Shown: positions 43,990 to 54,039 of the stretch, in pieces
How the letters are laid out: every line of letters starts with the position of its first letter
How positions within the stretch are numbered: position 1 is the stretch's first letter
Assembly: GCF_017916475.1 (NCBI RefSeq)
Contig: NZ_JAFMTB010000001.1
Coordinates: forward strand, 620,001 to 684,000
From: Patulibacter sp. SYSU D01012
Lineage (GTDB): Bacteria; Actinomycetota; Thermoleophilia; Solirubrobacterales; Solirubrobacteraceae
Direction of reading: 5' to 3'
DNA length: 64,000 nucleotides
Program-made: the position numbers and the translations under genes
Notes under the pieces: model-generated
Told to the model about the DNA's origin: nothing
Databases searched by the model: none
What the model saw: only the letters and a program-made list of their open reading frames with translations

Positions 43990-45363
43990 GTGCGCCGGTC
44001 GCTGCGCCGCCGGCTCGTCGTCGCGTTCGTGGCCGTGACGCTCGTCGCGGTCGTGGCGATCGCGCTCGAGGTGGTCCCGACGCTCGAGTCCTCGCTGTCG
44101 CAGTCCCGGCTGCGGGCGCTCGCCGACGACACCCGGGTGACGCTGGACGGCGCCGAGACGGGCACGCCGGCCCGCGAGCGGCGGCTCGTCGAGCGGCTGG
44201 CCGTGCGCACCGGCGGCGAGGTCGTCGTCCTGGAGCGCGACGGACGCGGGATGGCGGTGCGCCGGCGGGCGTCGCCGCGCGACGCCGCGACGACCCCCGC
44301 GCTGCTGCGCCTGGCCGCGCGGGCGGGCGCCGAGGACGCGACGGTCCGCGACGTCGACGGGGGCGACGACCTCGTCGCCCGGGTGGCGACGCCCGTGCCG
44401 CCGGTGGTCCGCGGCGGACGCCCCGGGGTCCTGGTCGTCACGGAGGGCCTGGACGACGTGCGCGCGACGGTGACGCTCGTGCGGCGGCGGGTGCTCCTGG
44501 GCGGCCTGCTCGGCCTGGCGGTCGCGCTCGTCACGGGCGCGGCCTACGCGTACGGCCTGTCGACGCGGCTGCGGCGGCTCGAGCAGGGCTCGCGCGCCGT
44601 GGCCGCCGGGCGCTTCACGACGCGCTTCCCGGTCGGGGCCCAGGACGAGCTGGGGTCGCTCGCGCGGTCGCTCGACACGATGCAGCGCCAGCTCGCCGAG
44701 CTCGACGACGGCCGCAAGCGGTTCATCGCGACGGCGTCGCACGAGCTGCGGACCCCGCTGCAGTCGCTCTCGGGCTTCGTCGAGCTGCTGCGCGACGAGG
44801 ACCTGACCGAGGACGAGCGGCGCGACTTCCTGGACCGCCTGGCGGACCAGGTGCAGCGCCTGACCCGCCTGTCCTTCGACCTGCTGGACCTCTCCCGGCT
44901 GGAGAGCGGCGGCCTGGACCTGCGGCCGGAGGACACCGACCTGCACGACCTGGCCGAGCGCGTGGCCGGCGAGTTCGCGCCCGTCGTCGAGCGCCAGGGC
45001 CGGTCGCTGCGGGTCCGGCTGGTCGGCCCGCGGGTGATGCAGCGGATCGATCCCGACCGCGTCGAGCAGGTCGTGCGGATCCTCGTCGACAACGCGCTCA
45101 AGCACTCTGGCCCGCGGGCCGCCGTCGAGCTGCGGGTCGAGCGCGCGAACGGCGGCGGCCGGATCGCCGTGCACGACGAAGGGCCGGGCATCCCGCCCGA
45201 GCGGCTGGCGCAGGTCTTCGCGCCGTTCCACGGCACCGGCGACGGCTCCGGCGCGGGCCTGGGCCTGGCGATCGCCCGCGAGCTGGCGCACCGGATGCGC
45301 GGCGAGCTGCGGGTGCAGAGCGGCTCCGACGGGACGACGTTCACCCTCGAGCTGCCGCGCTGA
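43990..45363 (+). CDS. sensor histidine kinase
   Basis: 457 aa from GTG 43990. Helices at 9-28 and 168-190 flank an extracytoplasmic sensor of about 140 aa; HAMP 190-243; DHp with His251 in TASHELRTPLQ; ATPase with N-box ILVDNALKHSG, G1 VHDEGPGIPPERL and G2 GAGLGLAIARELA. It pairs with the upstream response regulator. The signal is unknown. Confidence 0.95.
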   Translation: MRRSLRRRLVVAFVAVTLVAVVAIALEVVPTLESSLSQSRLRALADDTRVTLDGAETGTPARERRLVERLAVRTGGEVVVLERDGRGMAVRRRASPRDAATTPALLRLAARAGAEDATVRDVDGGDDLVARVATPVPPVVRGGRPGVLVVTEGLDDVRATVTLVRRRVLLGGLLGLAVALVTGAAYAYGLSTRLRRLEQGSRAVAAGRFTTRFPVGAQDELGSLARSLDTMQRQLAELDDGRKRFIATASHELRTPLQSLSGFVELLRDEDLTEDERRDFLDRLADQVQRLTRLSFDLLDLSRLESGGLDLRPEDTDLHDLAERVAGEFAPVVERQGRSLRVRLVGPRVMQRIDPDRVEQVVRILVDNALKHSGPRAAVELRVERANGGGRIAVHDEGPGIPPERLAQVFAPFHGTGDGSGAGLGLAIARELAHRMRGELRVQSGSDGTTFTLELPR

Positions 45364-45451
45364 TCGCGGCGCGGGGCGGGCGTCGCCGCGGCGTGCGCCC
45401 GTGCACACGATGGTGACGGGCCCGCGACGCCCGGGCGGTACGCTCGTGCCG

Positions 45452-46930
45452 ATGTCGGAATCGCGCCAGCAGCAGCCGCTCGTCCTCGTCTCGAACCGCG
45501 GCCCGGTGACGTTCGACACGGACGGCTCGATCCAGCGCGGCACCGGCGGCCTGGTGACCGCCCTCTCGGGCCTGGCGACGTACCGCGAGGTCACCTGGGT
45601 GGCCAACGCGATGGGCCGCGGCGACGCCGAGCAGGCGCGCAAGCACGACGGCAAGGCGTTCCGCGTGCAGTCGCCCGTCGGCGGCGACTACGACGTGCGC
45701 CTGGTGGTGAGCGACGAGGAGGCCTACGAGTCCTTCTACTCGATCATCTCGAACCCGATGCTGTGGTTCATCCAGCACAACCTGTGGGACCTGTCGAACG
45801 CGCCGGACATCCGCCGGCACGAGGTCGACGCGTACGAGTACGGCTACAAGCTCGTCAACGAGGACCTGGCCCGCGCGGTCGTCGAGGAGATCGACGGGGT
45901 CGACGAGCCCGTCGTGATGATCCACGACTACCACCTGTACCTGCTGCCGCAGATGATCCGCGAGCGGCGCCCGGACGTCTTCCTGCACCACTTCGTCCAC
46001 ATCCCGTGGTCGCAGTCCGACGCCTGGCGGGTGCTGCCGTCGAAGATGCGCGAGGAGATCTACCGCGGCATCCTCGCCAACGACATCATCGGCTTCCACA
46101 CGCGGTCCTACCGGCGCAACTTCCTGCAGTGCTGCGAGGACCTGCTGGGCCTCGAGGTGGACCACGCCCAGGGCGTCGTCCGGATCGACGACCGCGAGGT
46201 GTGGGTGCGCGCGTACCCGCTGCCGATCGACGCGGCGTCCACGCGCACCGTCTCGCGCCGCGTGCGCGTGCGGCAGTTCGAGGACGAGCTGCTGCGCCGT
46301 CGCCGCGACTTCATGATCCTGCGCGTCGACCGCGCCGACCTGTCGAAGAACGTGCTGCGCGGGTTCTCGGCGTTCGACCTGTTCCTCGAGCAGCACCCCG
46401 AGTTCAGCGAGCGCGTGACCTTCGTCGCGCAGCTCATGCCGTCCCGCACGGACGTGCCGGAGTACCGGGAGTACCTCGAGCGCATCGAGGCGCTCGTCGC
46501 GGTCGTCAACCACCGCCACGGCACGCCGGACTGGATGCCGATCCAGCTCAAGCTGCGCGACGACCTGGAGGAGGCGATGGCCTCCTACCGCCACTACGAC
46601 GCCCACATCGTCAACGCGATGTTCGACGGCATGAACCTGGTGGCGAAGGAGGGGCCGATCGTCAACGAGCGCAACGGCGTGTCGATCCTCTCCGAGAACA
46701 CGGGCGCCCACGAGGAGCTCGGCGAGTTCGCCCTGACGGTCAACCCGTTCGACGTGCAGGAGCTGGCGGACATGATCCACCGGGCGCTGACGATGTCGAA
46801 CGAGGAGCGCCGCCGCCGCGCGGACGGCCTGCGCGAGATCGTCCTGGCCCGCAACCCCGGCGACTGGATCGACGACCAGCTGGCCGACATCCGCCGCAAG
46901 GCGTCGGGCGCGGCCGCGCACGACGACTGA
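45452..46930 (+). CDS. otsA: alpha,alpha-trehalose-phosphate synthase (GT20)
   Basis: 492 aa from ATG 45452; TACGCT (45439-45444) ends 7 nt before it, which favours this start over GTG 45401. GT20 motifs: VSNRGPVTF, TGGLVTALSGL, IHDYHLYLLPQMI, HIPWSQSDAWRVLP, GFHTRSYRRNF, LRVDRADLSKNVLRGF (Arg/Lys pair for the donor) and FDGMNLVAKEG. Makes trehalose-6-phosphate from UDP- or GDP-glucose and glucose-6-phosphate. No otsB phosphatase gene is in the window. Confidence 0.94.
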   Translation: MSESRQQQPLVLVSNRGPVTFDTDGSIQRGTGGLVTALSGLATYREVTWVANAMGRGDAEQARKHDGKAFRVQSPVGGDYDVRLVVSDEEAYESFYSIISNPMLWFIQHNLWDLSNAPDIRRHEVDAYEYGYKLVNEDLARAVVEEIDGVDEPVVMIHDYHLYLLPQMIRERRPDVFLHHFVHIPWSQSDAWRVLPSKMREEIYRGILANDIIGFHTRSYRRNFLQCCEDLLGLEVDHAQGVVRIDDREVWVRAYPLPIDAASTRTVSRRVRVRQFEDELLRRRRDFMILRVDRADLSKNVLRGFSAFDLFLEQHPEFSERVTFVAQLMPSRTDVPEYREYLERIEALVAVVNHRHGTPDWMPIQLKLRDDLEEAMASYRHYDAHIVNAMFDGMNLVAKEGPIVNERNGVSILSENTGAHEELGEFALTVNPFDVQELADMIHRALTMSNEERRRRADGLREIVLARNPGDWIDDQLADIRRKASGAAAHDD

Positions 46931-46942
46931 GGACGCCCCGGC

Positions 46943-47008
46943 GTCGGCCGGCGGGCCGACGTGCGCGCTGCGGCGTGAGGCCCCCGACTCCGGCGCCCGG
47001 CCGGAGTC
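46943..47008. terminator. two consecutive hairpins between otsA and a convergent gene
   Basis: GTCGGCC/GGCCGAC (46943-46960, 4-nt loop) and GACTCCGGC/GCCGGAGTC (46986-47008, 5-nt loop), each with a perfect stem. One can serve each strand. Confidence 0.6.
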
Positions 47009-47021
47009 CGCCGCGGCGGCG

Positions 47022-47690
47022 TCACAGGCCGAACTCCGCCTCGGCGCTGCCGCCGGGCGCGGGACGGGGCGGCGCCGCGGGGGCCGGCGCGGGGGCCGGG
47101 GCGGGCGGCGTCGCGGGGACCGGGGGCGGCGCGGGCGGCCGGTCCGCGGGGGCCGCGGGCCGGGCCGCGGCCGCGCCGCCACCCGCACCCGCCCGGCGGC
47201 GCGCGGCCCGGGGCCGGCGCCCGCCGGCCACGCGCCGGGCGCGGGCGGCGGCCCGCCGGGCGCGGGCCCGTCGGCGCTGGCGCGCTGCCGCGCGGGCCGC
47301 GGCGCGCTGACGGCGCTCCGCGGCGGCCGCGGACGGGGCCGCGTCGGCGCCGTCGCGCGAGGGCGGCGACGACCCGTCGCGCCGCTGCTCCGCGCCCGGG
47401 CGGTCCTCGGCGGCCGTCGCCTCGGCGGGGCCGACGTCGGCTGCGCCGGCCGCCGCGTCCTGCGGCACGCCCGCGTCCCCGGCGTCCCCGGACCAGGTGC
47501 GGTCCTCCTTCGGGGCCGGCGCGTCCACCCCGACCGGCGCCGCGCGGCCGTCGGGCACCGCGGGCGCGCCGCCGCCCAGCCGCGGCCCGGCCGCGACGAG
47601 GAGGACGGCCACCAGCACGGCGGCGATCGTGGCGACGTTGCCCCACCGGACGCGGCGGAGCAGGGACGGGGACGGGGGCGCATCGGACAT
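47022..47690 (-). CDS. single-pass membrane protein with Ala/Arg- and Pro-rich tail
   Basis: 222 aa from ATG 47690. A short cytoplasmic N-terminus (MSDAPPSPSLLRRVRWGN), one helix (about 19-37), then a low-complexity outer part: acidic Asp/Ala stretch, a strongly basic Arg/Ala segment, and an Ala-Pro repeat tail ending GGSAEAEFGL. Pro-Ala tails often span the cell wall. No domain recognised. It is divergent from rpsF. Confidence 0.72.
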   Translation of the reverse strand: MSDAPPSPSLLRRVRWGNVATIAAVLVAVLLVAAGPRLGGGAPAVPDGRAAPVGVDAPAPKEDRTWSGDAGDAGVPQDAAAGAADVGPAEATAAEDRPGAEQRRDGSSPPSRDGADAAPSAAAAERRQRAAARAAARQRRRARARRAAARARRVAGGRRPRAARRRAGAGGGAAAARPAAPADRPPAPPPVPATPPAPAPAPAPAAPPRPAPGGSAEAEFGL

Positions 47691-47773
47691 CGTGCCGGGG
47701 AGACCTGTGGCATCCTCGGGTCTCGCCCCCGCGGATCCCGCGCGTGCGCCGTCCCGCCCGGCGGGCCCCGCGC

Positions 47774-47801
47774 GACTCCGGGCCCGGCGCTTTGCTAGTG
47801 T
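47774..47801 (+). promoter_or_regulatory. rpsF promoter candidate
   Basis: GACTCC (47774-47779), 16-nt spacer, TAGTGT (47796-47801). The start codon follows 29 nt later, so this transcript would have a short leader, unlike the leaderless genes nearby. Confidence 0.45.
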
Positions 47802-47830
47802 CGACCGTCGCTTCAACGCGAACTCTTCTT

Positions 47831-48199
47831 ATGGCCGCTCCCGCTCCCTCTTACGACCTCGTCCTCCTCCTCCACGCGTCCGCCGAGGAGGAGACCCGGC
47901 AGAAGCTCTCCTCCGACGTGGAGAAGCTGATCCAGGACCAGGGCACCCTCTCCGAGGGCCGCGAGTGGGGCGTCCGCCAGCTCGCCTACCCCATCGCCGA
48001 CGAGGCGACGGCCGAGTACCGCGTGTTCCGCTTCCAGGGCCCCGCCGCCCTGCTGAACGAGCTCGACCGCCAGCTCAAGATCAGCGACACGGTCCTGCGC
48101 CACCGCATCATCAAGCTCGAGCGCAACCCGGTCGACCTGCCCGACCTGCGCGAGATCGACGCGGAGGCCGCCGCGGCCGCTGCCGCCGACGCGAGCTAG
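47831..48199 (+). CDS. rpsF: 30S ribosomal protein S6
   Basis: 122 aa from ATG 47831. S6 ferredoxin-like fold: YDLVLLLHASAEEETRQKL, GVRQLAYPIADEATAEYRVFRFQGP, VLRHRIIKLE. The C-terminal tail is Asp/Ala-rich. It normally binds S18 on the platform. It is followed by a strong hairpin, so it is separated from ssb, and rpsR (S18) is absent from this locus. Confidence 0.96.
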   Translation: MAAPAPSYDLVLLLHASAEEETRQKLSSDVEKLIQDQGTLSEGREWGVRQLAYPIADEATAEYRVFRFQGPAALLNELDRQLKISDTVLRHRIIKLERNPVDLPDLREIDAEAAAAAAADAS

Positions 48200-48240
48200 T
48201 CGCCGCACCGCCTTCCCGCCGGCCCCGCGCCGGCGACCCG

Positions 48241-48263
48241 AGCGCCGCCCCACGGGCGGCGCT
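48241..48263 (+). terminator. hairpin between rpsF and ssb
   Basis: AGCGCCGCCC (48241-48250), CAC, GGGCGGCGCT (48254-48263): 10-bp perfect stem followed by TCGTCGTT. It resembles an intrinsic terminator. The following 190 nt up to ssb show no gene, only a TACGTT -10 candidate near 48417. Confidence 0.65.
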
Positions 48264-48452
48264 TCGTCGTTCCGGGCCCGCCGTGCACGTCGTCGTGCAC
48301 GCCGCCGGTGGGCCTGGGATGCTCCCTGACCTGAGCACCCGTGCCGTCGCGTGCCGCAAGGCCGGCGGACGTGTGCCGAACCCGCGCGCCGCGGGCCCGG
48401 CCCCGCCGCGGCCGCTACGTTCGCCCGACGCAACCCCGAGAAAGAGGACCCC

Positions 48453-49100
48453 ATGCCGATCAACCGCGTCACGATCGTCGGGAACCTGACCCGCGACCCC
48501 GAGCTGCGAGGCCTGCCCTCGGGCGGGTCCGTCTGCAGCCTCCGCGTGGCCGTCAACGAGCGCCGCAAGGACCAGTCCGGCCAGTGGTCGGACGTGCCGA
48601 ACTTCTTCAACGTCACGATCTTCGGCAACTCCGCCGACAACGCGGCGAAGTTCCTCACGAAGGGCCGCCAGGTCGCCGTGGACGGTCGCCTCCGCTGGCG
48701 CGAGTACCAGGACAAGGACGGCAACCGCCGCGAGGCGATCGAGATCGTCGCGCAGGAGGTCCAGTTCATCGGCGGCCGCGAGGGCGGCGGCGGTGGCGGT
48801 CAGGGCGGCGGCGGCTGGGGCGGCGGCCAGCAGGGCGGCGGCGACGACTGGGGCGGCGGTGGCGGCGGCCAGGGCGGCGGCGGCTTCAACGGCCCCGGAA
48901 CGTCGTACCCGGTGGACCAGGGCGACTTCGGCGGCCCGCCCGCCGGCGGCGGCGGCGGGGGCCAGCAGGGCGGCGGCTGGAGCGGCGGCGGTGGCGGCGG
49001 CGGCCAGCAGGGCGGCGGCGGCTGGGGCGGCGGTGGCGGCCAGCAGGGCGGCGGCAACGCGCCGGCGCCCGCCCCGGCCGACGACGACATCCCGTTCTAG
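48453..49100 (+). CDS. ssb: single-stranded DNA-binding protein
   Basis: 215 aa from ATG 48453 (AAAGAGG site). OB fold 1-110 (INRVTIVGNLTRDPELR, FFNVTIFGNSADNAAKFLTKGRQVAVDGRL). About 95 residues of Gly-rich repeats with Gln-Gln and Trp spacers follow, then the acidic tip DDDIPF that docks SSB partners. The linker is longer and more Gly-rich than in many homologues and may favour condensate formation. A short GGCCGC/GCGGCC hairpin starts at its stop. Confidence 0.96.
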   Translation: MPINRVTIVGNLTRDPELRGLPSGGSVCSLRVAVNERRKDQSGQWSDVPNFFNVTIFGNSADNAAKFLTKGRQVAVDGRLRWREYQDKDGNRREAIEIVAQEVQFIGGREGGGGGGQGGGGWGGGQQGGGDDWGGGGGGQGGGGFNGPGTSYPVDQGDFGGPPAGGGGGGQQGGGWSGGGGGGGQQGGGGWGGGGGQQGGGNAPAPAPADDDIPF

Positions 49101-49238
49101 GCCGCGAGCGCGGCCCGCGGCCCGATCCGGTCGCGGAGCCGGGCCGCGCCGAGGCCCGCGGACCTGCGACAATCTCCCGTCCTGCTGAGGGGCGCGGCGC
49201 CGTGCCGCGCCCGGCACGACAGAAGCGACTCTGACCGT

Positions 49239-49691
49239 ATGCCTGAGGCAATTCTTCTCCAGGACGTTCCGCAGCTCGGCTCCAAGGGAGCCGTCGTGGA
49301 GGTCTCCAAGGGGTACCTGCGCAACTACCTGCTGCCGCGCAAGCTGGCGGCCCCGGCCACGAAGGCCCTGCTCGAGGACGCCCAGCGCGTCGCCGCCGCG
49401 CACTCGCGCCAGCGTGCCGAGGCCATCGCGCAGGCGCGCGAGCAGGCCGACGCCCTGACGAACACCGTCCTGACGATCGCCCACCAGACGGGTGAGGACG
49501 GCCGGCTGTTCGGCTCGGTCACCAACCAGGACATCGCCGAGGCGATCCAGGAGGCCCGCGGCATCGAGGTCGACCGCCGCAACGTGCGCCTGGCCGACCC
49601 GATCCGCGCGACGGGCACCTACGTCGTCGACGTCGAGCTCGCCGAGGGCGTCATCGCCAACGTCAAGACCATGGTGGTCGCCGAGCGCTAG
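49239..49691 (+). CDS. rplI: 50S ribosomal protein L9
   Basis: 150 aa from ATG 49239. N-domain MPEAILLQDVPQLGSKGAVVEVSKGYLRNYLLP, long connecting helix, and C-domain GRLFGSVTNQDIAEAI. Normal length. The 138-nt gap from ssb cannot hold rpsR, which usually lies here. A strong terminator follows. Confidence 0.96.
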   Translation: MPEAILLQDVPQLGSKGAVVEVSKGYLRNYLLPRKLAAPATKALLEDAQRVAAAHSRQRAEAIAQAREQADALTNTVLTIAHQTGEDGRLFGSVTNQDIAEAIQEARGIEVDRRNVRLADPIRATGTYVVDVELAEGVIANVKTMVVAER

Positions 49692-49733
49692 CGCGCTCCG
49701 CGCCGGCCGAGGCCGGCGTCCCCGCAGCACCCG

Positions 49734-49762
49734 CGACGGCGCCGGCACCCCCGGCGCCGTCG
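49734..49762 (+). terminator. 12-bp hairpin between rplI and dnaB
   Basis: CGACGGCGCCGG (49734-49745), 5-nt loop, CCGGCGCCGTCG (49751-49762), a perfect stem. dnaB then has its own -10 candidate TAGCGT (49846-49851). Confidence 0.7.
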
Positions 49763-49870
49763 CCGTCTCCGGACGGGTCTCCGATCCGTCCACCTTCTTC
49801 CCGCTACCTGCGCCCGAGCCCCTCGGGCTTCCGGCCGACCGCTGGTAGCGTCGATCGTCGGTCCGCACCC

Positions 49871-51451
49871 ATGGCATCCGAGCACGACATCCCGCCCTAC
49901 GACGACGGCGCGTCCTTCGACGCCGGCCACCACGACGACTACGTCCCGATCGACGACTACGACGGGGGGGACGGCGGCATCGGCCCCGCGCACGTGCCGC
50001 CGCACGACCTGCACGCCGAGCAGGCGGTGCTCGGCGCGATGATGCTCTCCGACCAGGCGCGCTACGGCCTGACCGTCGAGGACGGCCTGAAGGCCGAGGA
50101 CTTCTACGCCCCGCAGCACCAGGCGATCTTCGAGGCGATCCGGCGGCTGTACGCCGAGAACCACCCGGTCGACTCGATCACCGTCGTCGAGCAGCTGCGG
50201 CGCACCGGCACCCTGGACCAGGCCGGCGGCCGCGAGGCGGTCTGGCAGCTGACCGCGGCGGTCACCGAGGTCGCCGCCCTGCCCCGCCACGCGCAGATCG
50301 TGCAGGGGCTGGGCAAGATGCGCCGGCTGCTCGCCGCCACGTACGAGATCCAGGGCGCCGTCCTCAAGGGCGAGGACGACCCCGACCTGATCGTCGAGCA
50401 GGCGCAGGGCCTGGTCTTCGACGTCTCCGAGGACGAGGACAACAAGGGGCTGCGCACCGTCGCGTCGTTCATCGACGACGAGGTCAAGCGCCTCGAGGAG
50501 CTCGAGAAGGACGGCCGCGACATCACCGGCCTGGAGACGGGCTTCCGCGACCTGGACAAGGAGACCGCCGGTCTGCAGCCGGGCGCGATGATCGTCCTGG
50601 CCGCCCGTCCCGCGATGGGCAAGTCCGCGTTCGTCACCAACCTGGCCGAGAACGTGGCCCTGCAGAACAAGGGCGCCGTCGCCCTGTTCTCGCTCGAGAT
50701 GCCCGAGCGCGAGCTGCTGCAGCGCGTCCTCGCGTCCCAGGCCGCGATCAAGGGCGACGACGTCCGCAAGGGCCGCATCGGCGACCGCTGGCCCGACGTC
50801 CTCGAGGTCGCCGACCGCCTGGCGCAGGCGCCGCTCTACATCGACGACTCGTCCGACATCGGGATCATGGAGATCCGCGCGAAGGCCCGGCGGCTGCACG
50901 CCAGCCACCCGCACGGCGTCTCGCTCGTGATCGTCGACTACCTGCAGCTCATGCGCGCGGACGGCCGCGCCGAGAACCGCGTGCAGCAGATCGGCGAGAT
51001 GTCGCGAGGGCTGAAGATCCTGGCGCAGGAGCTGTCCTGCCCGGTCATCGCGCTGTCGCAGCTCTCCCGCGCGGTCGACTCGCGCCCGGACAAGCGGCCG
51101 CTGCTGTCCGACCTGCGCGAGTCGGGGAACATCGAGCAGGACGCCGACCTCGTGATGTTCCTGTACCGCGACGACTACTACAACAAGGAGACCGCGGAGC
51201 CCGGCGTCGCCGAGCTGATCATCGCGAAGAACCGCTCGGGCCGGACGGACACGATCCGCCTGCTGTTCCAGGGCGAGTACCCGCGCTTCCTGACCATGGC
51301 CCAGCCGTCGCAGGGGATGGGCGGCCCGCCCGCGACCTTCTCCGGCCCCGGCGCGCCCGCGCCGGGCGGCCCGCCCGCGCCGTCCGGCCCGCCCGTCGGG
51401 GTGGGCGGGCCGCCCCTGCCGGGCGGCGGTCCGCCGCTGCCGAGGACGTAG
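49871..51451 (+). CDS. dnaB: replicative DNA helicase
   Basis: 526 aa from ATG 49871. An acidic 40-aa N-terminal extension, then the DnaB N-domain (PPHDLHAEQAVLGAMMLS), linker, and RecA-like motor with Walker A RPAMGKSAF (Lys251) and Walker B SLVIVDYLQLM. No intein is present. The C-terminal 45 residues are Pro/Gly-rich and disordered. Followed after 3 nt by a DnaC/DnaI-like gene, suggesting co-expression with a loader. Confidence 0.96.
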   Translation: MASEHDIPPYDDGASFDAGHHDDYVPIDDYDGGDGGIGPAHVPPHDLHAEQAVLGAMMLSDQARYGLTVEDGLKAEDFYAPQHQAIFEAIRRLYAENHPVDSITVVEQLRRTGTLDQAGGREAVWQLTAAVTEVAALPRHAQIVQGLGKMRRLLAATYEIQGAVLKGEDDPDLIVEQAQGLVFDVSEDEDNKGLRTVASFIDDEVKRLEELEKDGRDITGLETGFRDLDKETAGLQPGAMIVLAARPAMGKSAFVTNLAENVALQNKGAVALFSLEMPERELLQRVLASQAAIKGDDVRKGRIGDRWPDVLEVADRLAQAPLYIDDSSDIGIMEIRAKARRLHASHPHGVSLVIVDYLQLMRADGRAENRVQQIGEMSRGLKILAQELSCPVIALSQLSRAVDSRPDKRPLLSDLRESGNIEQDADLVMFLYRDDYYNKETAEPGVAELIIAKNRSGRTDTIRLLFQGEYPRFLTMAQPSQGMGGPPATFSGPGAPAPGGPPAPSGPPVGVGGPPLPGGGPPLPRT

Positions 51452-51454
51452 CCG

Positions 51455-52534
51455 ATGCGCTGCGCCTACGGCCTCTGCGACGGCTCCGGCTGGACCGTCG
51501 ACGAACGCACGCGGACGGCGACGCCGTGCCGCTGCCTGCCCGAGCAGCGGGCCGCGCGCACGGCGCGCTCGCTGCGCGCCCGCATCCCGCGGGAGTACCA
51601 GGACGCGTCGTTCGACCACACGAACATCAACGGGCTGCCGCGCGCGGCGGTCCGCCAGGTGCGTCGCTACGTCGAGACCCTCGACGAGCGCCTGGGCGCC
51701 GGCGACGGCCTGTGGATCTCGGGCTCCATCGGCACGGGCAAGACGTGGCTGGCGATGCTCGTCGCCCGCTACGCGATCGAGCGCGGCCAGGCCGTCGCGG
51801 TCTACTCCGTCCCGCGCCTGCTCTCCGAGATCCGGCGCACCTACGACGGCGAGGGCCGGACGACGCTCGAGCTGCTCGACCAGCTGACGAGCGTCACCCT
51901 GCTCGTCCTCGACGACGTCGGCACCGAGCGCACCAACCCGTGGGTGCTCGAGCAGCTGTACTCGATCATCAACGAGCGCTGGCAGGAGCGCCGCGCGATC
52001 GTCCTGACGACGAACCTGGACCCCGAGCAGATGCGCGAGCAGCTCGGCGAGCGCGCCGTCTCGCGCCTGGTCGGGATGTGCGAGACCGTGCTCGTGGAGG
52101 GCGTCGACCACCGCACCGGGCGGCACTACCTGGACCCGGGGCCCACGCAGTTCGACGACCCGCCGGACGGCCCGCGGCCCGGCGCGACCGGTCACGCCGG
52201 TCTCGGCCCCACGCACCCGTCGCACGGCGGCGACGGCCCGTCGCCTGCGCGGCGCGGCGACGGCCAGGGCTACGGCGACGCCTGGGACGCCGCGGCCGGC
52301 CGATCGGCGCCGCAGGGCGACCCCTACGACGCGCCGCGGCCCGGCGGATCGCCCCTGGGCCCGCCCCCGCCGTTCGATCCGCGCGACGCCGAGGCCGCCG
52401 CCGCGTGGGACCGGGGCGCCGACGGCCACGCCGCCGCGCGCCCGGCGCCGCCCACCTGGGGCGTCGACCCGGACGCCGCCCGCCCGCCGGTGCGCCACGT
52501 GCACCGCGAGGACGACCACCGCCGGCGCCGCTGA
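51455..52534 (+). CDS. DnaC/DnaI-like AAA+ ATPase, putative helicase loader
   Basis: 359 aa from ATG 51455, 3 nt after dnaB. The N-terminus carries Cys3, Cys8, Cys25 and Cys27 (CAYGLC, TPCRC), a probable zinc site like that of DnaI. The AAA+ core has Walker A GSIGTGKT (Lys96) and Walker B LLVLDDVG (153-154), sensor-1 LTTNL and an Arg-rich end of the core (GERAVSRLVGMCE). From about 230 the tail is Pro/Gly/His-rich and ends in a basic HREDDHRRRR-like cluster. DnaC/IstB proteins load DnaB onto DNA; most actinobacteria use DciA instead. Confidence 0.9.
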   Translation: MRCAYGLCDGSGWTVDERTRTATPCRCLPEQRAARTARSLRARIPREYQDASFDHTNINGLPRAAVRQVRRYVETLDERLGAGDGLWISGSIGTGKTWLAMLVARYAIERGQAVAVYSVPRLLSEIRRTYDGEGRTTLELLDQLTSVTLLVLDDVGTERTNPWVLEQLYSIINERWQERRAIVLTTNLDPEQMREQLGERAVSRLVGMCETVLVEGVDHRTGRHYLDPGPTQFDDPPDGPRPGATGHAGLGPTHPSHGGDGPSPARRGDGQGYGDAWDAAAGRSAPQGDPYDAPRPGGSPLGPPPPFDPRDAEAAAAWDRGADGHAAARPAPPTWGVDPDAARPPVRHVHREDDHRRRR

Positions 52535-53959
<1,425 letters not shown>

Positions 53960-53986
53960 CCCGCGGCGGGCCGGGGCCGCCGCGGG
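53960..53986 (+). terminator. hairpin immediately after purA
   Basis: CCCGCGGCGG (53960-53969), 7-nt loop, CCGCCGCGGG (53977-53986), perfect 10-bp stem starting one base after the stop codon. Confidence 0.65.
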
Positions 53987-54039
53987 CGCCGGCGCGCCCG
54001 GCTCGCGGCGCCGGCCGCGCCGTCGGGCAGACTGACCCC

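Noticed and set aside
47691-47830. S6:S18-binding RNA leader upstream of rpsF
   Set aside because: The predicted leader is only about 25 nt and no matching stem with a CCG bulge is evident; S18 is also not encoded here.
49871-51451. Intein in DnaB
   Set aside because: The motor motifs are at normal spacing and total length is 526 aa; there is no room for an intein.
51455-52534. IstB helper of an IS21 element
   Set aside because: No istA transposase or terminal repeats nearby; the Cys-rich N-terminus and position after dnaB fit a helicase loader better.
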